From: JACVRX01 sp046726315
Lineage (GTDB): Bacteria > Actinomycetota > Actinomycetes > Jiangellales > Jiangellaceae
DNA: 64,000 nt
Reading direction: 5' to 3'
Assembly: GCA_046726315.1 (NCBI GenBank)
Contig: JBKPAG010000006.1
Location: forward strand, 1-64,000
Made by a program: the position numbers and the translations under genes
The notes under the pieces: generated by a model
Databases searched by the model: none
Seen by the model: only the letters and a program-made list of their open reading frames with translations
What the model was told of the DNA's origin: nothing
Shown here: positions 1 to 7,820 of the stretch, piece after piece
Layout of the letters: each line of letters begins with the position of its first letter
How positions within the stretch are numbered: position 1 is the first letter of the stretch

Positions 1-96
1 ATGAAATGACGTCGACCATGGTCGGCTGGTGGGGCTAGTGGGGACGGCAGTGAGAATGTAGTCGCAGGTAGGGCCCACAGTGGCCGCGATCCTGCG

Positions 97-140
97 TCCT
101 TTTAATCCGCGGGTTGTGGGTTCGAGCCCCACGGGGCCCA
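97..140 (+). repeat. tRNA-Lys(TTT) 3' fragment, probable att remnant
   Basis: The stretch reads as the 3' part of a tRNA: an anticodon loop with TTT, a variable loop, a T arm with GTGGG/CCCAC pairing around TTCGAGC, and a 3' acceptor strand ending GGGGCCCA. No D arm or 5' acceptor half precedes it, so it is not a working gene. Integrative elements that use tRNA genes leave such 3' copies at their ends. With the Thr-like fragment 230 bp downstream it suggests stacked insertions. The Lys identity rests on the anticodon and the usual actinobacterial 3' half and is fairly secure; the att role is inferred. Confidence 0.6.
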
Positions 141-197
141 CTCAACTGACCTTCGGAAATGTCCACCCAATGCCTGCAAGCTGAACGGCCGTGGCAT

Positions 198-259
198 CGT
201 TCATGGCATGAACGGCGCGTAGAGCGCCGCCGGTATGTCACGCCGCGTCGGCGTGACAT
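198..259. repeat. Two adjacent inverted repeats between tRNA fragments
   Basis: Positions 198-214 are a 17-nt palindrome, CGTTCATG-G-CATGAACG, with perfect 8-bp arms. Positions 235-259 form a hairpin with perfect 10-bp arms, ATGTCACGCC and GGCGTGACAT, around a 5-nt loop. They lie between the two tRNA fragments at the edge of the island, where arm-type integrase sites, excisionase sites or terminators are commonly found. Which of these they are cannot be told. No coding sequence is supported between position 1 and 595. Confidence 0.45.
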
Positions 260-367
260 CAAACGTGGTGCGAACTTGTGTCGGCTGAAGGTGATGTTGA
301 TGTCACGGAGGGAGGGGTTGAGGGCAAAGTCGCACGTAGAGGCTCTGGGAGGCACCTTGATGGGTTT

Positions 368-409
368 TCGTAATGCGTAGGTCCGGGGTTCGATTCCCCG
401 AGGCGGCTC
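368..409 (+). repeat. tRNA-Thr(CGT) 3' fragment, island end, copy 1
   Basis: The sequence matches the 3' half of an actinobacterial tRNA-Thr: anticodon CGT, variable loop, a T arm with perfect CGGGG/CCCCG pairing around TTCGATT, and the acceptor strand AGGCGGC plus T. There is no 5' half. It is repeated in the same orientation at 24187-24228 with 2 mismatches in 42 nt. The truncated integrase starting 190 bp downstream fits an integration-site end. The intact tRNA gene must lie outside this window. Confidence 0.7.
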
Positions 410-595
410 TAGGCAAAACTGCAGGTCAGCCGTTCGAGCGATTTGGTAGCGACCTCGACGCGCAGCTGCAGGAACACTGCCACGGCCGGAAGTACCTTGC
501 GCACCGCAGTTCCCGACCCCATGAGTGCGACGAACACCCGGCCCGCCCTGCCGACTAGCTAGCCAACCCTCAGAGCTGCCCAAGCTTGCCGCCGC

Positions 596-1021
596 ATGTG
601 CAAGCCGCACATGTGCCGTCCGCCGTCCGACGGCAGCATTCGGGTCATTCACGCGATCCTCAAAAATGCGTTCACGCGTGCCGTCCGATGGAACTGGGTA
701 GCGGTGAACCCCCTTTCGTTCGTCGAGCCTCCACCGATCCCTACGCCCAATCCCAGCCCGCCCTTGGCAGACGAGGCGGCGAGGATCCTCAACGAGGCGT
801 GGAAGGACCTTGATTGGAGCGTTCTTGTGTGGCTGGCAATGATCATCGGTTCGCGCCGCGGCGAGTTGAGTGCTCTGCGGTGGCAGGACCTCGACCTCGA
901 CCAGGCTCTGGTCAGTGTTAGCCGGAGCATGGGCCAGCACGGCCCCCAGACATGGGAGAAGGACACCAAGACGCACCAACGCCGCCGCCTGGGTCTCAAC
1001 GAGTACACCCCGGCGCGATGA
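596..1021 (+). pseudogene. Tyrosine integrase, truncated at both ends
   Basis: About 140 residues survive of a phage/ICE tyrosine recombinase, which usually has 380-450. Residues 10-45 match the end of the core-binding domain (AILKNAFTRAVRWNWVAVNP). Residues 83-100 hold the first catalytic box, IGSRRGELSALRWQDLDL, with the arginine at 87 or 88. The frame stops before the His-x-x-Arg and Tyr boxes, so the enzyme cannot recombine. It sits 190 bp inside the Thr-type tRNA fragment, the normal place for an island's own integrase. The start used is only the first methionine in frame; the true N-terminus is lost. Confidence 0.75.
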
Positions 1022-1047
1022 GTATCTGAGCTACCGCGAACAATAGA

Positions 1048-1332
1048 GTGCGCTGCGAGGTCTTCAGCAGAGGGACGTACTTCTTGATTCTTGCTCGGGG
1101 CCAGCAGTGCCTCGCGCTCGTCGTGCGAGTTATCAACGAAACCGGGCAGGCCGTGGAGAGCGCCGTGTTCTCGCTGTCCGTCCTCGACCCCGACGGCGGT
1201 GTCGTCGCCACAATGGACGGGGCCGTGTCCAACGTCGACGACGGCGAGACCGTCACTGTGGAATTCGTCGGAGCCGACCCATACCGGGACGGCGACTGGA
1301 CCTACGAATTCACCGTCGAAGGCGCGTTCTGA
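1048..1332 (+). pseudogene. FxLYD-like C-terminal domain fragment
   Basis: From about residue 22 the frame reads like a small beta-sandwich domain: VRVINETGQAVESAVFSLSV, then a middle stretch with DGETVTVEF and an ending with DGDWTYEF. This resembles the FxLYD-type domains at the C-termini of actinobacterial lipoproteins. No signal peptide or lipobox is present, and the first 20 residues are not family-like, so this is probably the tail of a longer exported protein cut by recombination. The domain name is a recognition by pattern only. Confidence 0.4.
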
Positions 1333-1489
1333 CCCCTGGTCATGAATCCGGCCGGGCCAACCCGCCGCAGTCAGGAAATCTCTCCCCACGATGAGGGGGA
1401 GTGCTACCCGAGAGGCCGCAGGCTGCGAGGTCTCATCGACGGCAGGAAGTCCCGAGCGACCCATCTCCGAGTAACACGGCTTCCCGATT

Positions 1490-1636
1490 TTACCGGCCTT
1501 CGTAGTCCGATAAGTGGAGCTTCTCTTTCCCGCATTCAATGCACGCCTCGTAGTGGCCGCCGTCCTCAGTGCTCACCTGTGCCCAGTTGTGCGAAAGGTT
1601 GAGCTTGCACTTCCAGTATTTCCATCCCCGCGCCAT
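1490..1636 (-). CDS. Small CxxC protein of unknown function
   Basis: A 48-residue frame begins MARGWKYWKCKLNLSHNWAQ and ends with a YEACIECGKEKLHLSDYEGR tail. The CxxC pair in an otherwise basic and aromatic protein suggests a small zinc-knuckle or rubredoxin-like protein. Proteins of this look occur on actinobacterial chromosomes and phages without known function. The upstream reading frame continues with no protein-like character, so the start at 1636 is chosen where family-like sequence begins. It may be a functional small gene in the island or a remnant. Confidence 0.45.
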   Translation of the reverse strand: MARGWKYWKCKLNLSHNWAQVSTEDGGHYEACIECGKEKLHLSDYEGR

Positions 1637-2000
1637 GAGTGCAGTGTCCTCCGTGCGCGCGATGAAGCGCCAGCGGTCTCTCGATGCCCTACTCAGTTCT
1701 CGAACACGAACAGGTGCGGCCCTCGTCTCCACCGGCGCATGCCACGAACGACCCCAGATGATCCAGGTGCATGGGGGCCGTTTCACGCGCTCAGAGATGC
1801 CCGTGCAGCGAGGGATGGCGCCGCTACATGGGGGCGGTAGTGGCGCCATCGCTAACCCGCACCAGGTGACCTACCGCGGCCGGCACGATACTGGCCAAAC
1901 GGCCCTCCATCACCGAACATGTGTTCGACACTGAGATGTGGAGCCGCTACAGCCCGGCTGGTCCCCTGGGCAGGTGATCTTGAACTCGACCGGCGCCTGC
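1637..2000. other. No gene recognised
   Basis: Frames are open on both strands but none gives a credible protein. This is probably scrambled island DNA between two small remnants. Confidence 0.5.
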
Positions 2001-2140
2001 ATGCCCGAGCACACGTTCAACCAGCCGGTGCCGGTCGTGGCCCGCGTCGTCTGGGAACATGATTGCGAGGAGCATTTTCAGACGGTGGCGCTCGGCTGGA
2101 CCGCCGCAACGTGCCGGCCGCGTGGTTCGCCCACGGGTCT
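2001..2140 (+). pseudogene. Mobile-element-associated small protein, frameshifted
   Basis: The frame opening at 2001 carries PVPVVARVVWEHDCEEHFQT followed by VALGWT, which resembles short conserved proteins of unknown function on actinomycete plasmids and ICEs (pattern VARVVW-x(4)-GEE...ALGWT). After about residue 38 the similarity stops; a continuation with RNVPAAWFAHGSKVSVL lies in another frame. A frameshift near 2110 is therefore likely. It supports an integrated-element origin for this region. From about 2140 to 2310 nothing else was recognised. Confidence 0.35.
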
Positions 2141-2310
2141 AAGGTGTCGGTCCTGTCCGGTAATCGAACGCGTCGACGGCAACCCAGCTACTCGGCGCGA
2201 CGGCGCTCCAGAACACCGGGCGCCATGTCGTCCCATCTCGACCACGGCCGCGGCGTTGCCACCTTGCGCAACTCCCCGGCGCCGTCAAAGGTCATCGCCT
2301 GGGTACCGCG

Positions 2311-2889
2311 TCAGTGCAGGTCCAGCCGCATGAGCACGCGGGGGAACCCACCGGACACCGAGGTCGTGTCGGCGACCTTGGTGAAGCCGGCTCTCTCGAA
2401 CAGGGCGCGGGTTCCCACGTAGGCCATTGTGGGGTCGACCTTCTGTCCGCCGTTGTCCACCGGATACCCCTCCACGACCGGTGCCCCGTTCGCCCGCGCG
2501 TAGGCCACTGCGCCGTCGAGCAGGGCGTGCGAGACACCTCTGCCGCGGCGCCCGGGACGCACGCGGATGCACCACACCGACCAGGCGGGCAACTGGTCGA
2601 CGTGCGGGATCCTCGTGGACCGTGCGAACGGCAGCTCCGCCCGGCGTGCGACGGCAGCCCAGCCGACGACCTCGTCCCCCTCGTAGCCCAGGACGCCCGG
2701 CGCGACCGGGCGGGAGGCGAGGTTCCGGACGTACTCACCCCGTGCAGGTCCGATGAGCTCTCGGTTGGTCTTCCAGTCGAGGCGATGGCTGAGGCACCAG
2801 CACACCGAGGAGCTGGGGTTCTTGGGTCCGAGCATGGTCGCGAGGTCGTCGAACCGTGCTGCTGTCGCGGGCCGCACCTCGATGCGCAC
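2311..2889 (-). CDS. GNAT family N-acetyltransferase
   Basis: A 192-residue acetyltransferase of the GCN5 type, expected to move an acetyl group from acetyl-CoA to an amine. The acetyl-CoA loop is visible as VRPGRRGRGVSHALLDGAVA (about residues 111-130), preceded by a beta strand with WCIRV and followed by the C-terminal strand pair around ALFERAGF. The N-terminal RPATAARFDDLATML is typical of the fold. The GTG at 2889 is the only available start because a stop lies three codons upstream. No obvious Shine-Dalgarno is seen. Length and motifs are complete, so the gene is probably functional. The substrate is unknown. Confidence 0.85.
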   Translation of the reverse strand: MRIEVRPATAARFDDLATMLGPKNPSSSVCWCLSHRLDWKTNRELIGPARGEYVRNLASRPVAPGVLGYEGDEVVGWAAVARRAELPFARSTRIPHVDQLPAWSVWCIRVRPGRRGRGVSHALLDGAVAYARANGAPVVEGYPVDNGGQKVDPTMAYVGTRALFERAGFTKVADTTSVSGGFPRVLMRLDLH

Positions 2890-3148
2890 GCAGCCACGCT
2901 AACTGGGCGTCTGTGACAGTTACGAGCCCCGAGCCGAGAAGAAGGCCCGCAAACGTGAGATCGTCTTTCGAGTAACCGTCCCGAGCGTCACCACTCGTGA
3001 AGGCACGCACGTCGGTGCGGTTCAGGCGATCAGCGGCAGAAGCGTGCGTATCAGCTCGCGTCTGAGTAGGTCGGGTGAGTGCCGCAGTGAGGGCACTCGC
3101 GCGCCCACACCTTTCTCGCCGACCAAGCCCACGAACTTGAGGACCAGA

Positions 3149-3247
3149 TCACGGACGTGAGTGGTCGACTGGCTGCTGTACGAACAGGGCGCGCATGCAG
3201 GCTTCTACGAGGTGAATGACGTAGCTGCGTCGAAGGGAGTGGAAGTC
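3149..3247 (-). pseudogene. Tyrosine recombinase C-terminal tail
   Basis: About 32 codons read FHSLRRSYVIHLVEACMRAL then FVQQPVDHS before a stop. This matches the region around the His-x-x-Arg box of XerC/D-like recombinases (HSLRRSYVTHL...FVQQQVGH), with the final His present and the catalytic Tyr segment missing. It is fused out of frame to the damaged 3' end of the neighbouring membrane gene, so it marks an old recombination junction. The stretch 2890-3148 contains a short coding-like reverse frame ending SPDLLRRELIRTLLPLIA that was not recognised. Confidence 0.55.
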
Positions 3248-3379
3248 GGGGCCGCGGGGGGAGCGCAAGGTCGTCGCAGTAGCGGCGAAACCGCGCGAGC
3301 AGTGCCGACTGAGAGGCGATCGTTCCTCTCGAGGAGATGAACAGATCGAGGGTGGCTCCGGTGCGGGGGTGCCCGGTGG

Positions 3380-3669
3380 CTGGGCAAGGCCTCGAGCAGG
3401 GGCCGGCCGGCGATCAGTACACCGGCCAGACCGGCGGCGCCGAGTATCGGCAGCCCCAGCAGGACCTTCTCCTGAACGAACCACCAGCCCCGACCGGCGA
3501 GCATCGCCACTGAGGCCACCCGAGTCAGGGTCACCAGCACCGCCGCCACCAGGAGGCCGAGTCCCAGCCAGACGCGGCGGAGGGCCACCGTGACGCCGGT
3601 GGCGAACCAGGCCGCAACGCACAGCAGTGCGACGAGATGGTCGAGGTGGATCGCCTGGCCCGTTGTCAT
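3380..3669 (-). pseudogene. Multi-TM membrane protein, 3' truncated
   Basis: The first 95 residues form a clear membrane protein: MTTGQAIHLDHLVALLCVAA, then a hydrophobic segment around VWLGLGLLVAAVLVTLTRV and another around VLLGLPILGAAGLAGVLI. Beyond residue 95 the sequence becomes arginine/proline-rich non-protein and runs into the recombinase scrap, so the gene lost its 3' part. It overlaps the upstream membrane gene by ATGA, which shows translational coupling in a two-gene operon. Similar N-terminal blocks occur before actinobacterial multicopper oxidases, but that link is weak here. Confidence 0.55.
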
Positions 3670-4148
3670 GACGCCGGATGAGCAGGGTCCGTCGCTGGTC
3701 CGGACGCCTCAGCGTCCTCTGGCACGACGGACCGCCGAAGAGGTGCTTGGGAACTCGAAAGCTCTCGCGCCTGCCGGAGGATCGTACCGACCACGGCCAT
3801 GATGATCAGCCCGTTGACCGCGTGCATGCCGAAGATGAGTTCGCCGACGTGGTGGTGCTGTCACCGGTTTCGCCGAACGCGCTGGCGATCGCCCTGATCA
3901 CGCCCTGGACCAGGGTCAGCCCGGCTACCTGACCGGTCATCCCGATGAGTCGACCGGGCATCCGGGAAAGGGCGGCGATCAACGTCAGCAGGACCGCAAA
4001 CAGCAGGATTCCGTACCCCAGCGCGCGGTGCGGCTGGAAGGACACGTCCTTTGGCGCGGTGTCGAAGGCACCGCTCCCTGCCAAAAAGGAACTTCAGTAC
4101 GACGGCAAGCATCAACAGTGTCGCCAGTGCGGCGAAGATCTTACGCAG
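3666..4148 (-). pseudogene. DUF6220-like membrane protein with two frameshifts
   Basis: Three frames together rebuild one protein: LRKIFAALATLLMLAVVLKF (about 4148-4090), then SGAFDTAPKDVSFQPHRALG through RMPGRLIGMTGQ (about 4075-3870), then HVGELIFGMHAVNGLIIMAV (from about 3862). This order matches the DUF6220 family of small actinobacterial membrane proteins. Two single-base-type frameshifts, near 4080 and 3865, break it. A strong AAGGAGG at 4154-4160 precedes a CTG-type start. The 3' end overlaps the next membrane gene by ATGA. Confidence 0.55.
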
Positions 4149-4174
4149 GGCATCCTCCTTTCGGCGGGGGCTCG

Positions 4175-4318
4175 ATCCGGCCTGGCCGCGGGATCCTCGG
4201 CATGCGTGAGCGCTGCGAGCTGCTGGGCGGAGAGCTCGACGCGAGGCCGATTCCTGGCGGTGGGTTCGAGGTCACGGCACGCCTGCCTCTGGCGCCGACT
4301 GGAACGGCGCAGGTATGA
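4175..4318 (+). pseudogene. Sensor histidine kinase C-terminal remnant
   Basis: About 47 codons read GRGILGMRERCELLGGELDA followed by RPIPGGGFEVTARLPL, the last part of the HATPase domain (G2 box and final strands) of NarL-partner kinases. The rest of the kinase is missing. The stop overlaps the start of the response regulator by ATGA at 4315-4318, the usual arrangement of a kinase/regulator pair. It shows that a complete two-component operon once stood here and lost its sensor. Confidence 0.7.
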
Positions 4319-5012
4319 ACGCGGCCACGTCACCGCCCGGCAGCGCTCCGATCAAGGTGCTGCTCGCTGACGATGAAGGTCTGGTGCGATCCGGGTTCAA
4401 GGTCCTGCTCGACGTCGAGGACGACATCACGGTGGTTGGGAGAGGCCACCAATGGCGTCGAGGCCGTCGATCAAGGCCCTAGCCACCCGCCCCGACGTGG
4501 TCCTCATGGACATCCGGATGCCAAAGCTGGACGGGATCCAGGCGACCAGCAGGATCGTCAAGATGCCAGGACTGGAGAAGGTCCGAGTCCTGATCCTGAC
4601 CACATACGACACCGATGCCTATGTCTTCGAGGCGCTGCAGGCCGGCGCCAGCGGTTTCCTTCTCATGGATTCCGGACCGGCCGAGCTCCTGCATGCCATC
4701 CGGGTGGTGGCGGACGGGGACGCGCTGCTCGCGCCGCGGATCACCCGGCGCCTCATCGCCCAGTTCATCGCCCAACGCACCGCCGCCCACGACAGGGAGA
4801 ACCGACTTGCGGTGTTGACCGAACGCGAGCGTGAGGTGCTGGCCTTGGTCGGACAGGGCCTGAGCAACGACGACATCGGTGCCGCGCTGTTCCTCAGCCC
4901 GGCCACCGCTCACACCCATGTCAGCCACGCCATGGCGAAGCTGGGCGCCCGCGACCGCGCACAACTGGTCGTGATCGCCTACCAGACCGGGCTGGTTAGC
5001 CCCCAGCAATGA
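4315..5012 (+). pseudogene. NarL/LuxR-family response regulator, two frameshifts
   Basis: Starting at ATG 4315 the frame gives IKVLLADDEGLVRSGFKVLL...DITVVG. It then shifts near 4440 to EATNGVEAVDQ and again near 4475 to IKALATRPDVVLMDIRMPKL, so the receiver domain is split over three frames within 60 bp. The phospho-acceptor Asp lies in VVLMDIRMPK. The DNA-binding part is intact in the last frame: LTEREREVLALVGQGLSNDD...HVSHAMAKLGARDRAQLVVI. As a family it would bind DNA after phosphorylation by the neighbouring kinase, but the kinase is a stub and this gene cannot make a full protein without repair. Confidence 0.8.
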
Positions 5013-5204
5013 GCACCGACGCCTGGCTCGACGGAGTCAAAGACGCGTAGGGCACTACGACAAGGCGGGTATAGGCGGCCGAGCGCCTGCGGACAATTGC
5101 GCAGTCACCTGCCGCTTGAGGGCCGATGTCGCGCAGCGCAGATCCCGGGCTCGTCGAGGTGACCGGAGATCCATCCGGGACAACACCGACAACAGGAGAA
5201 CACC

Positions 5205-5788
5205 ATGGCAACGACCCCAGCAGGCGAACGGCACCGCCTGCCCGGCGAGCGGCGGCCAGGATCTGCCGCTCGCGCAGCGGCCAGGTTCGCGGCATGGCTC
5301 GCAGAACAAAGGGTCACCGCGCTGACGTTCGGTGCGGTCACCGGCACCACAGCGGTTGTGCTCACAGCCGTCCTCGAGACGTTCCTCGGGCTGACCCTGC
5401 TGACCGGGCACGGGTTGCGGGTCGGACTGGTCGTGATGGCGGGTTGGCTCGGGGGCATATGGCTCCGGTCGTGCTGTTCCCGGGCGAGATGTTCCCCGGA
5501 GGCTTCCCCACGCTGGCCGCGCAGTACGTCCTCAAGGACATCATCCTTGTTGGCGCCTGGGCAGTCGTCGCCGCGCATGTCCTCGGCGCCCGGCTGATCC
5601 CCGGCCAACTTGGACGGCGTGATCCGAAGGACCGCCTCAGGGCAGCCAGCCGGCCAGCCGAACCAGCGCGGCGGCCGCCGCGCTGGCGACGAACACGACC
5701 AGGAACGCCGCCCGCATTAGGAGACTCCTACGCCGACCTGCACAGACTCCGCGCAAACGCATCGCCAATCGACGCAGAACAGAGGTGA
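5205..5788 (+). pseudogene. DUF417-like membrane protein, frameshifted
   Basis: A good ribosome site (AGGAG, 6 bp before ATG 5205) opens a frame with transmembrane segments TALTFGAVTGTTAVVLTAVL and LRVGLVVMAGWLGGI. Near 5460 the reading moves to another frame with VVLFPGEMFPGGFPTLAAQY, then VLKDIILVGAWAVVAAHVLG. This order resembles DUF417/YkgB proteins, in which a short GFP(Y/T)L motif precedes the last helix. One frameshift separates the halves, and the sequence after about 5610 is not family-like. It follows the broken two-component pair after a 190-bp gap without features. Confidence 0.5.
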
Positions 5789-5979
5789 CCGAGCGGATCG
5801 TGACCGGCCATCCCATTGGCGGGCTCATCCATCACGAGATCGTCGAACACGGTTGCCTGGCTCAGGTCGTGGTGGCGGTTTTGCTGACGATGGTCTGCTG
5901 GTGTCTGGCGCTGACGGTTGAGCTGGCCTGCGCGGCGATTGGCCGACCCTGGGCGCACCGTCCGGCCCGGCCAGAGTGA
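5785..5979 (+). CDS. Possible small membrane protein
   Basis: A 64-codon frame from GTG 5785 contains one strong hydrophobic segment, VVVAVLLTMVCWCLALTVEL, after a polar N-terminus. It overlaps the end of the preceding broken gene by 4 bp. There is no homology that can be recognised and no strong ribosome site. It could be a small real membrane protein or an accidental frame in decaying DNA. Confidence 0.25.
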   Translation: MTERIVTGHPIGGLIHHEIVEHGCLAQVVVAVLLTMVCWCLALTVELACAAIGRPWAHRPARPE

Positions 5980-6127
5980 CTGATCCGGCGTGAGGTCGCA
6001 TCTCCACGGTGCACTCCGCGCGGTCCTCTGACCGCCCGCCTCCGCTGGCCTGCTGACATCGTCACACCGCCTGATGGGCGGTCATGTTCGCTTGCCCGTA
6101 TCCGGGCGAGACCAATAAGGAGGCATA

Positions 6128-6271
6128 GTGAGACTTGCTAGTGTCGCGGCCCGTAGCGTCAGACCGGGCCTTGTCGTGGCGGTCCTTTCAGCCGGAGTGG
6201 GCGGTCCCGTGGCGCCACAACCGCCGGTGTCGGTGCTGCTCGGGTTGGCGGCTAGGGTGTCAGCCGGCTGA
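6128..6271 (+). CDS. Short exported-type peptide with strong RBS, probably truncated
   Basis: A perfect AAGGAGG (6116-6122) stands 5 bp before GTG 6128, followed by a 47-codon frame, VRLASVAARSVRPGLVVAVL then SAGVGGPVA, that looks like a signal peptide or membrane anchor. It stops at 6271, overlapping the end of the opposite-strand Asp-box gene by 20 bp. The ribosome site is too good to be accidental. The likeliest reading is the 5' end of an exported-protein gene whose body was lost. Confidence 0.35.
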   Translation: MRLASVAARSVRPGLVVAVLSAGVGGPVAPQPPVSVLLGLAARVSAG

Positions 6272-7820
6272 AGTACTGGCTGGCGTTGTTCTGGGTGAAC
6301 GCCTGTCCGAACATCGCGGTCGCGTCGTCACCGGCGTTGTCCAGCCCCATGTAGTCGCCAAGGAAGTAGCCGCGGGCGAACGGCGCGTTCCGGATGTTGA
6401 ACGAGGTCGGGGTGACGCGTACCTCCTCCCAGCTGGCCGGGCTAGCGCAACTCTCGATGGCCGACTCACAGCTGACGGCGAAGTAGTCGGTGTCCAGGGA
6501 CGCCGTACTCGGCGTGTTGTTGCGCAGGTCGTAATAGGTGACCGTGACCGTGCCATTCGCGTCAACGTGCACCGATGGGGTGAAGGCCTGCTGGTCGAAG
6601 TTGGGTTCGCTGGTCGGGGTCTTGTTGACCTTGATCGGCGCCGACCAGGTCCGGCCCCCGTCAGTCGACTGAGTGAACGCGATGTTGTCGTGGTCGACGA
6701 GGAACAGCCCGCCGTCGAAGCGGGCGTCCATCCACACCGCGTACAGGTTGCCGTTGACCGGGTTGACCGCCACCTCGGGGATGAGGTCGCCGGCCCGGAT
6801 CGGGCAGGCGCCGTTGTCGGTCGGATCAGGGCACGGCACCGGCTCGACGTCGATGGGCGTCTCAAACTCGCGGCCGATGATCAGGCTCATCGGGATCATG
6901 TCGTCGACCCGGGTGGGCTTGGTCCACGTTTCGCCCCGGTCGTCGGAGCGGATGTATGAGATCTTCACCGGCCCAATGCCGCCGCGGCGGTTCGAGCTGT
7001 TGGTGATGTCGGCGAAGAAGTCGAACAGCTGCCCCTGCGGGCGCACCACGATCTGGTTGCCGAGGGTCTGCTTGACGGCCCCCGACTCGTAGATCTTGCG
7101 GGCCGGCTCGAAGGTGTCACCCCCGTCGGTCGACCGGGTGAAGTAGATCGGTCCCTTGAAGCCCAGACCGACCGCGTTCTCCGGTTGGACGATCGACCCC
7201 GCCGAGACCTGCAGCCGGTCCCACACCGCGTAGACGAAGTCGGCGTCGTTCGGATCGGCCGTGATCGAGTTCTTGTCGTTGAGGAAGCGACCGACCGAGT
7301 CGGTGACGAGCCGGATGGCCGGTTCCCACGTCATCCCGCCGTCAGTCGAACGGTTGTAGGTCATGCCGTTGGCGCCGAACGCCGCACCAACATCGGGATC
7401 GGTGACCAGGCTCATGGCGTGCAGCGTCCCGTCCGGTCCAAAGGAGATCCACGGGTCCGAGGAACGCTGGAAGAACCCGCCGGTGCAGCGCGTGTCGTTC
7501 GGCACGGCGACCTGAGTCCACGTCAGGCCACCGTCCAGGCTTACTGCCGCGACGTTGCCCTTGGCGCCGCCGTTGGAGTAGCGGTCCTGCTGGTAGAAGC
7601 CGACGATGTTCATCTCGTTGGTCGGATTGACCTCGACCCACGGTTCCACTTCCGAGCCGGGAAAGTTCGTCCCCGAGCCATCCGGCGGGCACGCGGCAAG
7701 CGGGTTGGTGGTCGATACCTCTACCGGAGGACCCGCGTTCAGCGGCGCCGCCTGCGCCGCGGTGGCCAGCAGCGCGGTCGCCCCCAGGACGATCATCAAC
7801 AATCGAACCGACCGGCCCAT
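6252..7820 (-). CDS. Secreted sialidase-fold (Asp-box/BNR repeat) protein
   Basis: A 522-residue exported protein. Residues 1-25 are a Sec signal peptide (VRLLMIVLGATALLATAAQA). Five Asp-box motifs (SxDxGxTW/F) occur at about 94-101, 158-165, 230-237, 292-299 and 385-392, each turning between beta-propeller blades as in BNR/sialidase proteins. It should act outside the cell on a glycan or as a surface binder. The catalytic Arg triad of true sialidases could not be placed, so hydrolase activity is not assured. Ribosome site GGGAGGGG lies 6 bp before the ATG. No partner gene adjoins it; both flanks are decayed DNA, so it looks like surviving island cargo. Confidence 0.8.
   Translation of the reverse strand: MGRSVRLLMIVLGATALLATAAQAAPLNAGPPVEVSTTNPLAACPPDGSGTNFPGSEVEPWVEVNPTNEMNIVGFYQQDRYSNGGAKGNVAAVSLDGGLTWTQVAVPNDTRCTGGFFQRSSDPWISFGPDGTLHAMSLVTDPDVGAAFGANGMTYNRSTDGGMTWEPAIRLVTDSVGRFLNDKNSITADPNDADFVYAVWDRLQVSAGSIVQPENAVGLGFKGPIYFTRSTDGGDTFEPARKIYESGAVKQTLGNQIVVRPQGQLFDFFADITNSSNRRGGIGPVKISYIRSDDRGETWTKPTRVDDMIPMSLIIGREFETPIDVEPVPCPDPTDNGACPIRAGDLIPEVAVNPVNGNLYAVWMDARFDGGLFLVDHDNIAFTQSTDGGRTWSAPIKVNKTPTSEPNFDQQAFTPSVHVDANGTVTVTYYDLRNNTPSTASLDTDYFAVSCESAIESCASPASWEEVRVTPTSFNIRNAPFARGYFLGDYMGLDNAGDDATAMFGQAFTQNNASQYFSRLTP

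Noticed and set aside
35..979. A 314-codon reverse frame and similar frames near 24.2 kb
   Set aside because: They contain phrases such as GARTHNPRIKR and PRGIEPRTYALR, which are the well-known translations of tRNA 3' ends, and they overlap the integrase fragment on the other strand. They are not genes.
3020..3170. Short reverse frame ending in SPDLLRRELIRTLLPLIA
   Set aside because: Codon use looks coding-like, but it is too short and unrecognised. It may be the tail of a lost gene and is not listed as a gene.
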